In this document: positions 22,726 to 35,115 of the stretch, piece by piece
Numbering within the stretch: position 1 is the first letter of the stretch
Layout of the letters: every line of letters starts with the position of its first letter
From: Rhodamnia argentea
Lineage: Eukaryota > Streptophyta > Magnoliopsida > Myrtales > Myrtaceae
Direction: 5' to 3'
DNA: 64,000 bases
Assembly (NCBI RefSeq): GCF_020921035.1
Contig: NC_063155.1
Location: forward strand, 25,971,294 to 26,035,293
The notes under the pieces: model-generated
Told to the model about the DNA's origin: nothing
The model's database searches: none
The model's input: the letters and a program-made list of their open reading frames with translations, nothing else
Program-made: the position numbers and the translations under genes

Positions 22726-24608
22726 AGGGTTGTTGGGAATGTCACTAATGTGGTGATTGTTGGAAAATCCTCAATATTATTTTGATGATTACAAAGACAA
22801 TCAAATGCTACTAATATGTGTATTGGTTGAGTTGTACCAGGTTATATATGCACAAGTCAAAATGCAGATGATTTGATAAAGAGCACAATATGCTCTTGAG
22901 ACAAAGATCTACTCTGTCAATGTTTAGAGTGTTATGCCGATCTTTTGGATTGGTAGCCGATCTCTAAGTGGAGCAAGATATTGGGTAGTGAAGATGTCTG
23001 CAAGCTGGAATGATCTTCGGATAAGGTGAACATTTGGAATGACCTTAATCAAGGTGAACAAGCCGAGAAGAATGGGAATGTTTGTGATAGCTTGGATATA
23101 CAAAAATCGGGTGAACAATGGATGGACGTAGTGATGGTGAACAAGTCTAGAATTGTGATGTTCGGTAAAGTTTGGAAGGACTACGAAGATGAACAGCTTG
23201 GTGGAGTTAAAATTGCCAATATGCTTGGTAGGACCAAAAGAAAGATCGGGTCATTGGATTATTATCGAAGCATCAAATCTTTAGCAAAGAGAATGTGCCT
23301 TATATAGATCGGGTGAACAACATCAACAGATTAGTAAAGATCCGGACGTCCCGATTATAGATAAGGGATCATGCAAATGTTTACTCCTTAAAGGTGACGG
23401 TCACTTGATCAATCGACCGGATCTTTGATTAAGAAGAACATAACCGATACAAATATTGTGATGATATAAATTACCCGAGTTCAGCGAAAACAAGTCAAAG
23501 ATGACGGGTGTTTATAATGACTTGAAGGTACCATAGTCGATCTATCATCAAGGTAACGTCTTTGGAAGCTGGGATACTCAAGAGGATCATTGAATAATTG
23601 ATCACGAGATTTTTCCACGGTTTTTCTATAAATAGGATCAAAGGACCAAAAGATCGGGTGAGACAATGTTTATGTCGATATCAAATCTTGGTATGTTTGA
23701 ATAGCAAGCATGTGCGAATGTTTGTTGGGAAAGAAATATAGCCGTTGGCGGGTAAAAGATCCGCATAGAAAGATTAGGAAGTCTATTGGGTAAAATATAG
23801 CCGTTGGCATCTATCAATTTTTTCACAACAGTGTGAGAACAGCAGATTTTTCAGAACGAGTATCGAAACAGAAGCTACAGCAATTTCAATGGGTCTCTAA
23901 CGGCTAGTTTCTCTTCAGCAGCACCTCCAACGGATAGATTGGAGTTGTCTATATAATGAAAGACTTTTTAGGCCAAAATGTAAGAGAGTGAGAGAGAGAA
24001 CATAATGTAAAATGCATACTTGTTATGAGCTAGGTTTCTCTTGTTGTTTCTTGGTTCTCCCGAAAGATCTTTTCTGATAATCTTTCGATGTTTTAAATGT
24101 GCTAAAGGTCAAGTATATAAGAGTAAGAGCAGCAGCTGAGTCCCGATAGTGTGATCCATCAAGCAAAAGGATTAGTGCTTGTCAATTGCAATTTATTGAG
24201 CAGATTACTAGTGAATTCTAGCCCAAGTTGTGGCTATTAGTCTTGAGAGTGGATGTAGGCTTGGGGATAAAGCCGAACCACTATATATCTTGTATGCTTG
24301 CATTTTATTTGATCTTTTACTCGATCTTGCACACGTTCAGAAAATGTTCTGTGAAACATCTGCTTACCATATTTTTTTACATCATCTACTGTTTTGTGCG
24401 CTCTTATTTCTTGTGATTTTCATACACTTCAGCACACAATCTTTTCACAGTATTTCAAACATCTGTTGACCTAATCTCTACAATATCTCTGCAGATGTTT
24501 GACCCGTTGCTTGAAATTGAACTTGTTTTTTTCCGCAAAATATTTTTCAAAGTTCTCAAGCAACCTATTCAGCCCCCTCTAAGTTGTGTTGTTAGCCCCA
24601 TCAAGGGT
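22726..24608 (+). mobile_element. Solo LTR of a retrotransposon with 5-bp TSD
   Basis: The LTR runs 22731-24603 (1,873 bp), begins TGTTGGGAATG and ends CCCCATCA, giving the TG...CA ends and a short imperfect terminal inverted repeat. The 5-mer AGGGT flanks it at 22726-22730 and 24604-24608. There is no gag-pol, primer-binding site or second LTR, so it is a solo LTR from intra-element recombination. A phrase near the end ('gtggatgtaggcttggggataaagccgaacc', 'caacctattcagccccctct') is typical of plant Copia-type LTR/leader sequence. Copia assignment is inference. Confidence 0.8.
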
Positions 24609-25590
24609 AGTGTGTTATGTTTATATCTGATGAAGTGGGGTCATACTGCAACGTCAAGCAAGACATTATTGAGAATCAAAATGGGATGGCACAGGGAGAT
24701 GGAACAGCAGTGAAAAGAAACGAAAATTCCTTATGCTCTGGTTTCTAGACTGCTTGGAAACATATTGCAACACAAAGTTCCTACTCTGTTTCCTCCATTT
24801 CTCTTCCTGTTGACACATCAATGATCGATGCAATCTCTTTATATGTTCCTCCTGTACTGTTGGCAATACTTTGAATATGATATTCTGTGTCACATGCAAC
24901 CGGGAACATTCGAAAGCATAAGTAGCCCCACTTTTCCTGAATGTGGGCTGCAGGATTTCATGCAAAGGGGGAAGGGTGAAAGGTGAATAGTTCTGGTCCA
25001 ACCAACACCAGCACCTCCTAAATGGGTCTCTTATGTTCTGATTCTCTCTGCTTTTCCTTCACCAATTGACGTAGAAAGAGTCCAAGTGACTCGTTTCGAT
25101 ATTTTATGTATCGAAATCCCATCACCAATCTCAACATTTTAGTGCTTTGAGGGGGCTGTGGTGATCTCCCCACATAGAGGAATAAGAATTTTTTTGGCTG
25201 TTCGACTCATATCTTGTGATTCCTCTTCTGTTTGGGGCCTGGAGTCATCTGTTGTGAATGCCAACCAGCCATAAGAGTTCCATAAACTAGCAATGCCCAA
25301 TAATCTGCATGTCGCCAGCTTAATTAGGGAGAAACTGTAGATCTTTCCGCGATATATATGATGGTAGGACGGGGGCGCGCGTTAACTATTTCACAGCTAC
25401 GTTCCGCTGTCGCACACCCTTGTGGGGTTTGAATTCATTGGAATGGTACTGGATTATCATCTCATCGTAGTCTAACGGGACTAAAACTTCACCTCGTGAT
25501 GCTCCCGTTAGTTCAACTAGAAGCCAATGTTGACGTTCCTCTTGTTATTGTCAAGAGAAGAGAAGGTGAAAAGTGAAGAGACTTCCCTGG
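24609..25590. other. Intergenic, no gene recognised
   Basis: Moderate AT content with no supported ORF, RNA gene or bounded repeat. Confidence 0.45.
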
Positions 25591-26287
25591 GGGAAATTAC
25601 CAAAAAAATTTTAAAACTATTGCATTTGTATCAATTCAATCATAAATCTTTTAAATGAGTCAATGTAGTCCTAAATATTTTCAAGTTTTGCTAATTGAGT
25701 TGATCCCGCCAATTGTGGCTGGAAATCGCTAACGTGAAAACTAGCCATTTTGCGTGGCACGATTGGCATTGATGTGGTGGATTTTTTTTTTCCCTTGTCT
25801 ATTTACTTTTCTTTTTGGACCGAGGGTCAGCAAGGGTCGCCGACAACAGGTGAGGGCCGACGACCCTCCCCAGAACAATGCCCTCGCTTGAGCCTACGAG
25901 GGCCGCGGTGCCCTTGCATCTTCCAGAAATGGCGAGGGCATCACAACCCATAGCGAGGGTCGTGACGCCCTCGCCTAATGCCGGTTGGGCTGATTGACAA
26001 CCCTTGCCAGCCCTCGGTAAAAAAAAAAAAAGTAAAGAAAAGAAAAGAAAATAGAATAAAAATGTCCAAGTTAGCATCTGTCATGTCACGTAGGACGATC
26101 GGCGTTCATAATGAGCGATTTCCAACCAAATTTGATTGGATGAACTCAATTGACAAGTCCGACAAAAAAAAAAAAAAACTCAATTGACAAGGCGTGAAGA
26201 TGTTTAAGACTAAAATGACATAATTGAAAGGTTTAGAAATGAACTGTTATAAGCACAATAGTTCATAACTTTTTTGATAGTTATCCC
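25591..26287. mobile_element. MITE-like TIR element with GC-rich core
   Basis: The left arm starts 'gggaaattaccaaaaaaattttaaaactattg' and the right arm in reverse complement starts 'gggataactatcaaaaaagttatgaactattg'. Each is followed by 'tcaattcaatcataaa' / 'agttcatttctaaac' type sequence. A GC core (25820-26010) is built of 'cgagggc' words. Related copies are at 41586 and 62895. A micro-insertion (26143-26191) lies in the right arm. Confidence 0.65.
26143..26191 (+). repeat. Micro-insertion TCCGAC-poly(A) with 15-bp TSD
   Basis: AACTCAATTGACAAG is present at 26143-26157 and 26177-26191. Between them are only TCCGAC and a run of 13 A. It is a minimal poly(A) retroposon footprint. Confidence 0.7.
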
Positions 26288-27586
26288 GCTTTTCTTAAAC
26301 ATGGGCCGTTATTTTCTTTCCGAGGCTAAAATTGAAAAGGATCACTCACTTTGAGCGAGCTTCTTGCTTTACTTATGATTACATCACAGACCATATCAAT
26401 CTCCGTTATTGATGTGGCCTTCCTGCGCCTGTAACCCACTTACCCATCTGGTTCAATCTTGGTATTTCGAAATCATTTCAATCGACTCTACAGGAATGCA
26501 AAATGAGAAATGAAAAGGACAAGGCCGTAGCATCTGTAGATTCACGAGGTAGGTCGGTCGTAAAGAGGGGGACTATTCTAGAGCTTATTGACTTGAGTTG
26601 GTCCACCCGAGACAGTCTTGACTGCAAATGCAATGACCGAATCTGCCGGAAGAGGAAAACGAAGAAGAAAAGCGTCACAACGCTATCAAAAGAAGAGAAG
26701 AAACAGAGAGTCAAAATCTGAGTCGGCTGTCACATTCCCCCCCAAAAATCTTTGAACGCCCTCTTTCAGAGTCCGAAAAATGCTGATGGAGTTCAAACTT
26801 TGGGGTGCATGCTTGCTTACAAGGAAAGGACGACAAGTCATGCTCCCATGTCGATAAAGCACATTTCAACTTCGTCCATCCTATGCTTACTCCCAGTTTG
26901 TTCGTCCTATAGCTTCAAACACATCGGTCTCGATAAACTGCAATTGCAAAGGGCGACCCATCATGAATATCTCGGCGGCAATCTCTTCTCTCCCTCTCTT
27001 TTGAGGGAAGCCATGCATAAGTCCTGCCTCACAGCATTTCTCCAATTGATTCGACTAAGTACTTCTAGTTGCTTTTACATAAGACACCCCATGCCCCGGC
27101 GACCCGCCCATGTCTCGCCTATGTTTGCACGTAGAAGGACGTGTGACTGAGTCTCATCACCCTTATTTTGCCCCTTCTTTAAGTTAAAAGAGTTAGTTTA
27201 CAGCAGCAATACAGTGAAACAGTAGTTCTAAAAGCTTCAAAGATGGCGCTTAAAATAGAAATGAGCCACAATCAGATCCGCCAACATAACATCCTAAAGA
27301 AATGGATGCCTCGTCAATGGGAAACCAATATTTTGGTACACAACCTGAGAAGTTTTCCATGAACCACTAAAGGCTGATGCCAAAACAATGCAAAATAAAA
27401 AAGTATAATTACAAGGAGGAGAAACCGAGAGAGGCATCGTATCTAACAGGGCTTTCCCAGTATATAATCACTTCCAGAAATTAGTGAAAAACATATGCAT
27501 ACACATTCGATGGGATGGAGAAGCTCCTTTACATTCTTCACTGCACGTGAATTGGAAGCCAATAGTGCCGCAATTCACAATACAGA
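26288..27586. other. Intergenic and 3' flank of the RINGv gene
   Basis: The part from about 27160 to 27586 likely holds the 3'UTR of the minus-strand RINGv gene. No further gene is supported. A 132-codon open frame at 26752-27150 has no domain and no splice support. Confidence 0.45.
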
Positions 27587-30272
27587 TCAAAGAGGTTCTT
27601 CATGAGCCGTTACTGGGGTTACTGGTGCTATCGTGAAATGCAGTCCCCTATGTTGGCCGGATTGGAGTACAAAAGCAACTTGCCTTGCTGCCAATGCTGC
27701 AGCCTCCTGCTTCACCACAGAATACAACAATGCAATATGAAAAAACTAGCTCAACATTAACTAGTTGCATCTTTGAACATTGCCAAGTTCTACTACAGTC
27801 TGCCATGTCTACCCCGGGATAACCATCATCTTAAGGATTTACCGGATCATTTGTTCTGCTTAACTATACTCCCAGGTGACAACATACTAATAAGTTAAAG
27901 AGAGTTAAATCCTGCAGAAAACCAACAAAACAAGAGTATGAAGAAGAGACTTGCCTGTCTCTGCCTGCGGCGCTGCAAGATACTGATAGCCCACGCCATT
28001 ATGTAGCAGGGCAAAAGAAAGCCAGCAGCCCGGAGTAAGAAGAGCTGAAAAGGATGAATTGGTCAAGCCAAATGTCATTTTGTGGCTATAACTACAAGAG
28101 GAATCAAGAAGCTATAAGAGTGTTTAAGATTAGCTTACAGAGAAATAAACCGATGCATTGTCATCTCCACCATCATCATCGGGAATGGTCAATGCATGCC
28201 GCAGAAGCAGAAGGGCCATTAACTGCCAAAAACCACAGTCACAAAATTATGACGGACTTCAGAGCAAGCACTAATAAGACCTATGTTCTTCCCAAAATAT
28301 CAGTAATATAGTTGTACAGGATGAGAATCTGAGGAAGCAAATATATAGTCTACATGACAAAAAAATTTAAGTGCTTACAATTAAAGCAGCTGAGCGGCAG
28401 AATGCAGCTCCACTGGCATTTGAGGCAGCATACTCATCATAATCAGTTTCCAAAAAGTGACGCTCTGCCTCTGCAAGTGCGAGACGAGGATCTCGCAGGT
28501 CCAGTGAAGCTCCAGATATTGTCCAGACTTCACTGAAAAGAAAGTCCACAGATAGTAAAATAAAAAAAGGACTCGCAGAAGTGCAAGAAGTAAATTTCTA
28601 AGAGAATGGTCTGTATTAGCTTCAAAAAGTCCTTCATTGCGCTAAATAATTTCATTTTTTAAATTTTAAAGAAATACATTTTTTTTTTTGTTGCTTTTTC
28701 AGAAGCTTAGAGAAATGGAATCTAGCCCCGAATGCGTTTGCAGAGAAAATTACAAAACAGCTCTAACTTACCCAATATCGATTGTGGCGTCTTCAGGTGG
28801 ACGAGGTGGGGCAGTATAATTGGGCTGAAATTGCTGTTTAACAGATGCAAAAAGGGGTTAGATTCCATCTATGATGACACAGACAGACAAAAGGCAAAAC
28901 TCGAGCAATATTTATCTTGTCCTTAAGTTGGGATTACAAATATTCGAAACAAGTTCTTTGAACACAGAAAAGCATATGACTGACTGAATGTGAATCTGTT
29001 CTATCAGATCTTTCTGAATAACAAGATGACAGCTTACACTGCCCAATTGTCGAAATAAACCCTTCCAGTTGAATGCATCACGAACAGATGTATGATGTCC
29101 TTTAGTGGGATATTAGCTGTGCAATTAATAGCATAAATTTCACCAAATTCATAGCATGGCAACAAGCAATGTGGACCTGAAGCGTACCTTATGACAAATC
29201 TCACATGTTATATCGCCTTTCTCGTTGCACCAGTGCTGGACACACTTCCTATGAGCATACTGGAAATCACATTCACTGTTACTAAAAGAAATCTAGCATA
29301 TTGCACGACACACAAAATCACATCCTACAATAATGAAAATAATAAAAATATGTCCGTGATCCAGCAAATTTGCAAAAGATGTTTTGCTCTTGACATTCCA
29401 AACCTCCCTATTCTCATCAGAATGAATAGAATGAGAACATCACCAGGTAATTTTCAGCTCATAACTTCTGCTTTTAAAATTAACAGACAGAATTTGAGAT
29501 TTATACAGGATTGGACGAGAAAGATGCTTTTCGGCCCTCTCTTTAGCCCTATGTTCTCTTATCCCTCGGAAGTCTTCCTCCACAGGCAGGTTTTTCCGAA
29601 AGAACTTTATTTACTGTGGTCTTTTTTCCTGATTGAAAAATATTTTGCATTATTTACAAACGCATTTTCTAGGCCATCTTCATTCTCAAATGAAAAGGAA
29701 AGCAGAAAAAGAGAAATTGAAAAACTTCTGCAAACCAAACACGGCCTAAACTTTCTACAACAGTTGATCACCTCAAATTTTTCCCTTCTCAAATCAAGGC
29801 AGAAAATGCGACAACCCTAATCCCTTCCCCCCAGGGGGGGTGGGGTGTTGTGGGTGGGGTGGAAAGAAAACTGTAAATTTTTGTTCTGGGAAACAGCGGA
29901 GAAAATTCCACAAACTTGAAATCGAGCTGAAGAGAGGGAAGAAAAGCAGCACGAAGCATGCCTCCCGCGCAAAGACGAAAATTCATGTACACCAACAATA
30001 CGTCTTCAACAAAAAGACCTCCGAACAAAACATGAGCATTGTACCTTGAGACTGCCGCTGCAGGCACAGGGAGACTCCAAGTTGCTCACGCTGTCCTCAT
30101 CCTGGCAAATGCGACACTCGGCCGTCTGAATCAGAGGCTCCGCCTCATTCCCCTCCACCTCGGCCGCATCGCCGCCCCCGCTCGACGACGACGACGACGA
30201 AGCCTCGGCCTCATCCCTCGCCGGCACCGGCCGCACGAGCCGGTCCACGGACAGCACCACGTGATCGCTCAT
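27587..30272 (-). CDS. RINGv (MARCH-type) membrane E3 ubiquitin ligase
   Basis: Seven exons: 30272-30045, 29259-29188, 28833-28772, 28532-28379, 28222-28139, 28044-27955 and 27706-27587. Phases match and the product is 269 aa. The RING-CH finger is C4HC3 (ECRICQDED ... SPCACSGSLK|YAHRKCVQHWC ... CEICHK), split by introns 1 and 2. A plant-specific block follows (QPNYTAPPRPPEDATID, SGASLDLRDPRLALAEAERHFLETDYDEYAASNASGAAFCRS, DUF3675-like). Then come two hydrophobic segments (ALILMALLLLRHALTI and VYFSLFLLRAAGFLLPCYIMAWAISIL) and a short cytosolic tail. Such proteins ubiquitinate membrane cargo with the finger facing the cytosol. Intron 6 uses a GC donor (CAG|GCAAGT at 27954). The N-terminus has a Ser run. 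The frames are intact. Confidence 0.92.
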
Positions 30273-30850
30273 CGTCCTCCAAAATCAAACTGCAACCAAA
30301 AGCAAGAAAAAACGGAAAACCCTCATTCCACCGCACAAATGCCCGGGAAACCTAACTGAGCAAAAACGCCTGGGAGTCGCTCTAACCGCGGAACGAGACC
30401 CTCGACCAAAAGGGGAAAGAGCAGATCCAAAACCAGAGATCACCGGGAAAAGCAGGCAATCGATCTCCCATCCGGATTATACAGACAAAAATGGAAAAGA
30501 AGAGGGCGCGAGAGAGAGAGAGAGTCAGAATCCTACCGCGCAGATCGGTGGGTGGACGGTGGTGGTCGCTTCAGCCGGAGAAAGAAGATTTTTCGCCTGA
30601 GCAGGTGACGGACGCGCTTTTCTTCTTTGAGAGAGAGAGAGAGAGATTGAACAGCGAAGACGATTGCAATGATATGATTTTTCCAGCGGAAATTTAGAGG
30701 GAGGGAGAGAGAGAGAAAGAGAGAGAGCGCTTCTCTGTGAAGAATACGGACCCCGTCAAAACAATCCCTTGACGTGTTCGGTGACGTCCGTCCAACGGCT
30801 CCAATTGAATTCTGATACCGGAGGGAGAGGGTATTTCCGTCCTTTCGCAA
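30273..30850 (-). promoter_or_regulatory. 5'UTR/promoter region of the RINGv gene with GA repeats
   Basis: Upstream of the ATG at 30272. It contains GA-dinucleotide tracts (about 30508-30523, 30629-30645 and 30703-30727), a usual feature of plant core promoters and leaders. A splice acceptor or donor in the leader cannot be chosen with confidence. Confidence 0.45.
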
Positions 30851-31289
30851 TCCCCGTCACGTCACGGCGCGCTTCCAGTTTCACTTGACCGCTTCGCCTT
30901 TTTCGGGTCCTGGTCGCACCGCGTTCGGTCGCTATCGTGAATGCTGTTTCGCTCTTAAAAAGTACACATTTTTCTTTTCTTTTCCCATTTCTTTTTTTTA
31001 ATTTCTGTCTACCAGCTTTGTAAAAAAAAAAAAAAAAAGGAGGAAATACAAATCAAATCGTCCAGCCTTTGTCTTAAACCCAGAAAGTCCGACGACTTTT
31101 CCGGTTCCTAAGGTCGGATCCTTCCGCCGCCGCCGCGGCCGCGCCATTACTCCCATGTTCGGACTGTGAACTTAAAAGCTCGGGACACTGATCCCGAGTA
31201 TGGGTAACGAGCCACTCATCAGCTGTCCATTATGTCCTGGAGTCTCCACCGACGATGCACGAGGTTCTGTCGGGCCCTTGCACAGATGG

Positions 31290-31450
31290 TCCGATCCCGC
31301 CTTGAAATCAGGGATTGGACCGGAGTGCCTGGAACGGATCAGACAATCCAGCAGAATCGATTGCATGCGTTTGAATTGGGGATTGGATCGAAGGTGCCCG
31401 GAACGGATCGGACATTTCATTTCAGCGGAATCAGTTCTATGTGCTTGAAA
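31290..31450. repeat. Imperfect tandem repeat, about 70-bp unit x2
   Basis: 'gggattggaccggagtgcctggaacggatcagaca...cagaatc...tgcgtttgaa' is followed by 'gggattggatcgaaggtgcccggaacggatcggaca...cggaatc...tgtgcttgaa'. The copies share most positions. No coding function is recognised. Confidence 0.6.
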
Positions 31451-32596
31451 TGCACATGTAATTTTAATTATGCAGAAATACCCATAATAATTAAGAGTTT
31501 AGGTGATTTTTTTTAAAGATTTGTAAAAATATATAAATGGAAATTAAAGAAATAATCGATCCGATCCGGTCGATTTTTTTCTCTCGCCTCTACTTCTAAA
31601 CAAAGCTTGAAGGGCGCTTTTATCACTTAAGAGAAAAACCCTGTTCCCTGAAGCTAAATGAGCTAAGGAAATAACTCTTTCTTAGTATAATCAATTTCGA
31701 TTCTCGTAATTTCATTGAAAGAGAGAAAAATGACTAAATGGATTAACAAGATCTTCTAATGAAAGTTCCGATACAGAGCTTCTCTTATTCAAGCTTTTAG
31801 TCAATAAAAAAAATCATCACATAACATATGACATAAACATTCTGTCGCGACCTAAATTTTCGCTTGAAAACTTTTTCATTTATTATGTAAGAAAGCTAGG
31901 GATTGAACTCTTTCGTTCGACAAAAAAAAAAAAAAAAAAGAACTCTTCAATATCGACAAAATTTGACCCTCTAGTCTCGCATTTGCATTTCTTACTGCAT
32001 TTGGATTCCCACCAAATAGAACATAGTGTCATGCTACGAATTTCATCTTCATTAACCCAATAGGTGGCTCGACGCGCCAAAGGCGATGGGGCCTTAAACT
32101 CATTTGAATTTCTAGGACTGCTCTCACATGAGTTTGGCCTCTTTGGAAATTTCGGACCCTTTCCTTTTCCCTTACATCGGCCAAAAACTACGAGTCATTT
32201 GAACACGATTTCGGTTGCGACTCCAAGATTGTCGGACTGGCTTCAACTCCAGGGACGTAGGATCCGACACGGCTCCAAGATTGCGGGAGCCGGTCATATT
32301 GTTGGAACTGAATCGGACTCCAAGGCTGCGGGAGTTGGCCGAAATGGGGACAAAATAGATTGCAAATCCAAGGAGTTGGGGGTTGGCCATAACCCAAAGT
32401 TTGAGGATAAAATGGCTGAATTTGCGAGGTCTATCTTCGGTTGAATCTAGAGATGGTGTTTTGACCACGATGGAACATGATTTCTTCGGATCTCTTCTGA
32501 AGATAAAACACCCGACAGACCTGGCATGATTCAAGAAGTTGCGAGTCAATTGACGATGGGGATCATCTAACCAAGAATTTTTTTGAGAGAATCGGC
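31451..32596. other. Intergenic with low-copy repeats
   Basis: Contains a micro-insertion (31905-31947) and, at 32220-32400, three imperfect repeats of 'gactccaagattg.ggga..tggcc' about 55-60 bp apart. An open frame of 126 codons spans the latter, but it has no domain and I do not support it as a gene. Confidence 0.4.
31905..31947 (+). repeat. Micro-insertion TCGTTCGAC-poly(A) with 8-bp TSD
   Basis: GAACTCTT is present at 31905-31912 and 31940-31947. The insert is TCGTTCGAC plus about 18 A. Its 3' end resembles the TCCGAC-A insert at 26158. Confidence 0.6.
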
Positions 32597-33586
32597 ACGA
32601 ATGACAACCATTTGCTTTTTAATATTTATTTCTATTTTCTAAACGAGTTTTTGAACAGATACATAAGTTTGATAACGATGCAAAATATCTATTTATGAAA
32701 TAGAAGTTCGCGTAATAACGGGATAAATTTCTACCGTGGTCTCGGCTAGCAACCGGCGGCCGACGGAGGGTGGCTAGAGACCGGCGGATCGCAACCGGCG
32801 GCTAGTGGCTGACCAATAGCGGCAGGGACGTAAGAGAGAGAGAGAGATACTAGGAGGGAACGACCATTGAGAAGAATTATTATTTCTGTTTCTATTCCGG
32901 AAATAGAAAAGTAGAAAGTATTTTTATTTCAAATTTATTTTTGAGCAAAAAATTCGTCCTGTAAATAAAAAAATCAAATTACATCACTGAATAGATTTCT
33001 GATCTAAACTTATTTTCAAAAATGGAAAACTAGAAGAGTCTAGGATCACTCACGGTGCACCATGAGATCTACAGCAAAGCTTGGATGCCTACTGTTCAGC
33101 CTAGATAACAGGCATTCGTCCCTTTCTCGAACTCAAATTCGATCCCGAAGCAAGCATGAACTATCCTGACATGACCACTAGTCATGAGGACCACTCAAGG
33201 CCAGCCTAGGACGTGCTGAACAGGCCAAACGATGCTAGTCACCGTTGGCTGGTAGTCGTTCGTTGGTTGCCGATCTCTCATCCCGATTGCCGTTCGTCAG
33301 TCACCGTTCGCCGATCGCCGTCCTCGGCTGCCATTCGCCCGCCGCCAGTCTGCTTCCATCAATCTCTGGCCGCCCTCCACTCTTCACTAGTCTTTGATCT
33401 TTGATCCGTCGGTCACTCAACCATAGAAATTCTATGTTATTATCAAACAAATTTATGTTATAGGAACTTAAATTTTGTATCGTTACCAAACGTGCGTCTC
33501 TACTTAGAAACTCGTCTATGAAATAGCAATAAAAAATTTTATTTCTTGTTAGAAATAGAGCCAGAAAGAGAATGGTTGTCATTTGT
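32597..33586. mobile_element. TIR element of about 1 kb, non-autonomous
   Basis: The perfect inverted 13-mer AATGACAACCATT sits at 32600-32612 and 33571-33583. Similarity continues inward (a tatttctattttctaaacgagtttttgaacag arm against the reverse complement of the right arm, and 'tttgataacgatgcaaaat' against 'tttggtaacgatacaaaat'). The core (32750-32830 and 33240-33370) has GC-rich 'ggcggccgac' / 'gccgttcg' words. No transposase is present. Confidence 0.7.
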
Positions 33587-33701
33587 TCCCTGAGTAGCTG
33601 CAAACCAATTTGTCTAATCTAGATCAACAAACAAACACTTTTATGTTTTCTTCCTTTTTTATATTCGTATTTGCTTTGGCAAGACTTTATTTTTGTCGAA
33701 A

Positions 33702-34368
33702 TAAATAATATTTCATTCACGTCTTCAAAATACAAGAGAGAAACATCGTTTCATACTTACCTTACCAAAAAAAAAAAAAAAAACATCGCTGGTCAGCAAA
33801 AAATCAAGACAAATTCCATACAATTTCAAAACAAAACATGCTTCGAATAATAAGAGGAATCATTAGAATAAGATTATGGGTCACACACTCAAAGAGTACA
33901 TCTATGACTTCTTCACACCAAAATCGGCAACCAATCATCGAATCACTCTTTAGTGATGAGCACACATTAAGATCGACATCTGTTACTATGGCTTTGCCTT
34001 TCGATGATGCGTGTCTACATTTGGTGTACCTAATACCATCGTCGAGCAGAGTAAAAAAGTTGAACTATCATAGTTCCAACACATGTGAGAGTGAATCCTT
34101 CGCAAAATTTCTCTAATTTCCTTTGAAACTGGATTTCCTCACCAACGAAACCCGAGAAAAGCAAAACCTTGAAAATGTACATGCAAAAAATCTCAAATCT
34201 ATATTAAATTGGGATAGAAATATTCCTAAAATGAGAGAGAGAAGCTTTCGCATGATTAAATCGAAAGAGAAAAAATTTCAAGTGGGAGGAAAGCAAGAAA
34301 ATGAAATAGAGAACCAAAATAGCTTTAAAAAAGGAACAAAGGGAGGGGAGGGAGAGATCTAGCTCAAA
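33702..34368. repeat. Dispersed repeat, copy 1
   Basis: Collinear with 44627-45247 in the same orientation over about 600 bp with many substitutions. Shared landmarks are 'caaaatacaagagag', 'atagagtaaaaaagttgaac' and 'gggatagaaat'. Neither copy has intact coding capacity. It carries an extra micro-insertion at 33741-33788 that is absent from copy 2. The class is unknown. Confidence 0.65.
33741..33788 (+). repeat. Micro-insertion ...CTTACCTTACC-poly(A) with 8-bp TSD
   Basis: AAACATCG is present at 33741-33748 and 33781-33788. The insert is TTTCATACTTACCTTACC plus poly(A). The paralogous repeat at 44627-45247 lacks it, which supports an insertion. Confidence 0.75.
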
Positions 34369-34648
34369 TCTTCCTTCGTGGACATGAAAGATAAAAGCTT
34401 TGTGGAGATAAGATGGAGAGGAAAGAGAAACTAGGCCCGGCTACTTTTTGCAGGACTTTTTTCACGGTGTTTTTATTCAAGTAAAAGAATTTTTCGCCAA
34501 ATAATTTTCTCGACTCTCACGCGTTTAGGTTGTCAAAAATGATCGGTCAACGGTATGGTCAAAGAAAATATGGATGCTTTAAAGTTGGGAAAATGAAATG
34601 CCTAACCTCGGAAGAGGAATTTTTTTATTGAAAAATGATTTTTCGGAA

Positions 34649-35115
34649 GGGTTAATATCATGAAAAACTCCAAACCGATACACCCGTGACAAATTCACCC
34701 CAAACTATTTTTTTATCACGAATGACTTCAAACTGGTATGGTTGTGATAAATTTATCATAAACTATTGTTTTGACCATTAAAAATTCTAAACTAATACAC
34801 CTGTGACAAATTTACCATCTATTAAATTGAATTGATACCATGAAAAAATTTAAATAGAACAAACCGGTACATCCATTAATTGTCACGTGTCATACAACTT
34901 AGCACTTTAATTGTTAAATTTAATGAAAATTAACGGAGGGTTCTATACATACTTACCTTACAAAAAAAAAAACGGAGGGTAAATTTGTCATAGAGGTATC
35001 GGTTTGGGGTAAATTTATCATAAGAGTACTAGTTTGGGGTTTTTTGTGATTAAAAAAATAATTTATGAATTTTGTCACAAATATATTAATTTGAGATTTT
35101 CTGTGGTATTAACCC
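34649..35115. mobile_element. MITE-like TIR element
   Basis: The left end, 'gggttaatatcatgaaaaactccaaacc', mirrors the right end, whose reverse complement starts 'gggttaataccacagaaaatctcaaatt'. Both continue into 'gtgacaaatt' phrases. Fragments of the same family occur near 35850-35970 and 55740-55915. A micro-insertion (34932-34980) is nested inside. Confidence 0.7.
34932..34980 (+). repeat. Micro-insertion TCTATACATACTTACCTTAC-poly(A) with 10-bp TSD
   Basis: AACGGAGGGT is present at 34932-34941 and 34971-34980. The 29-bp insert ends ACTTACCTTAC followed by A9, sharing its 3' end with the insert at 33749-33780. Confidence 0.8.

Noticed and set aside
26752-27150. 132-codon frame
   Set aside because: No domain, no homologous-looking motif, isolated between a MITE and the 3'UTR of the RINGv gene.
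29191-29820. 209-codon plus-strand frame
   Set aside because: It lies antisense across intron 1 and exon 2 of the RINGv gene and encodes no known domain.
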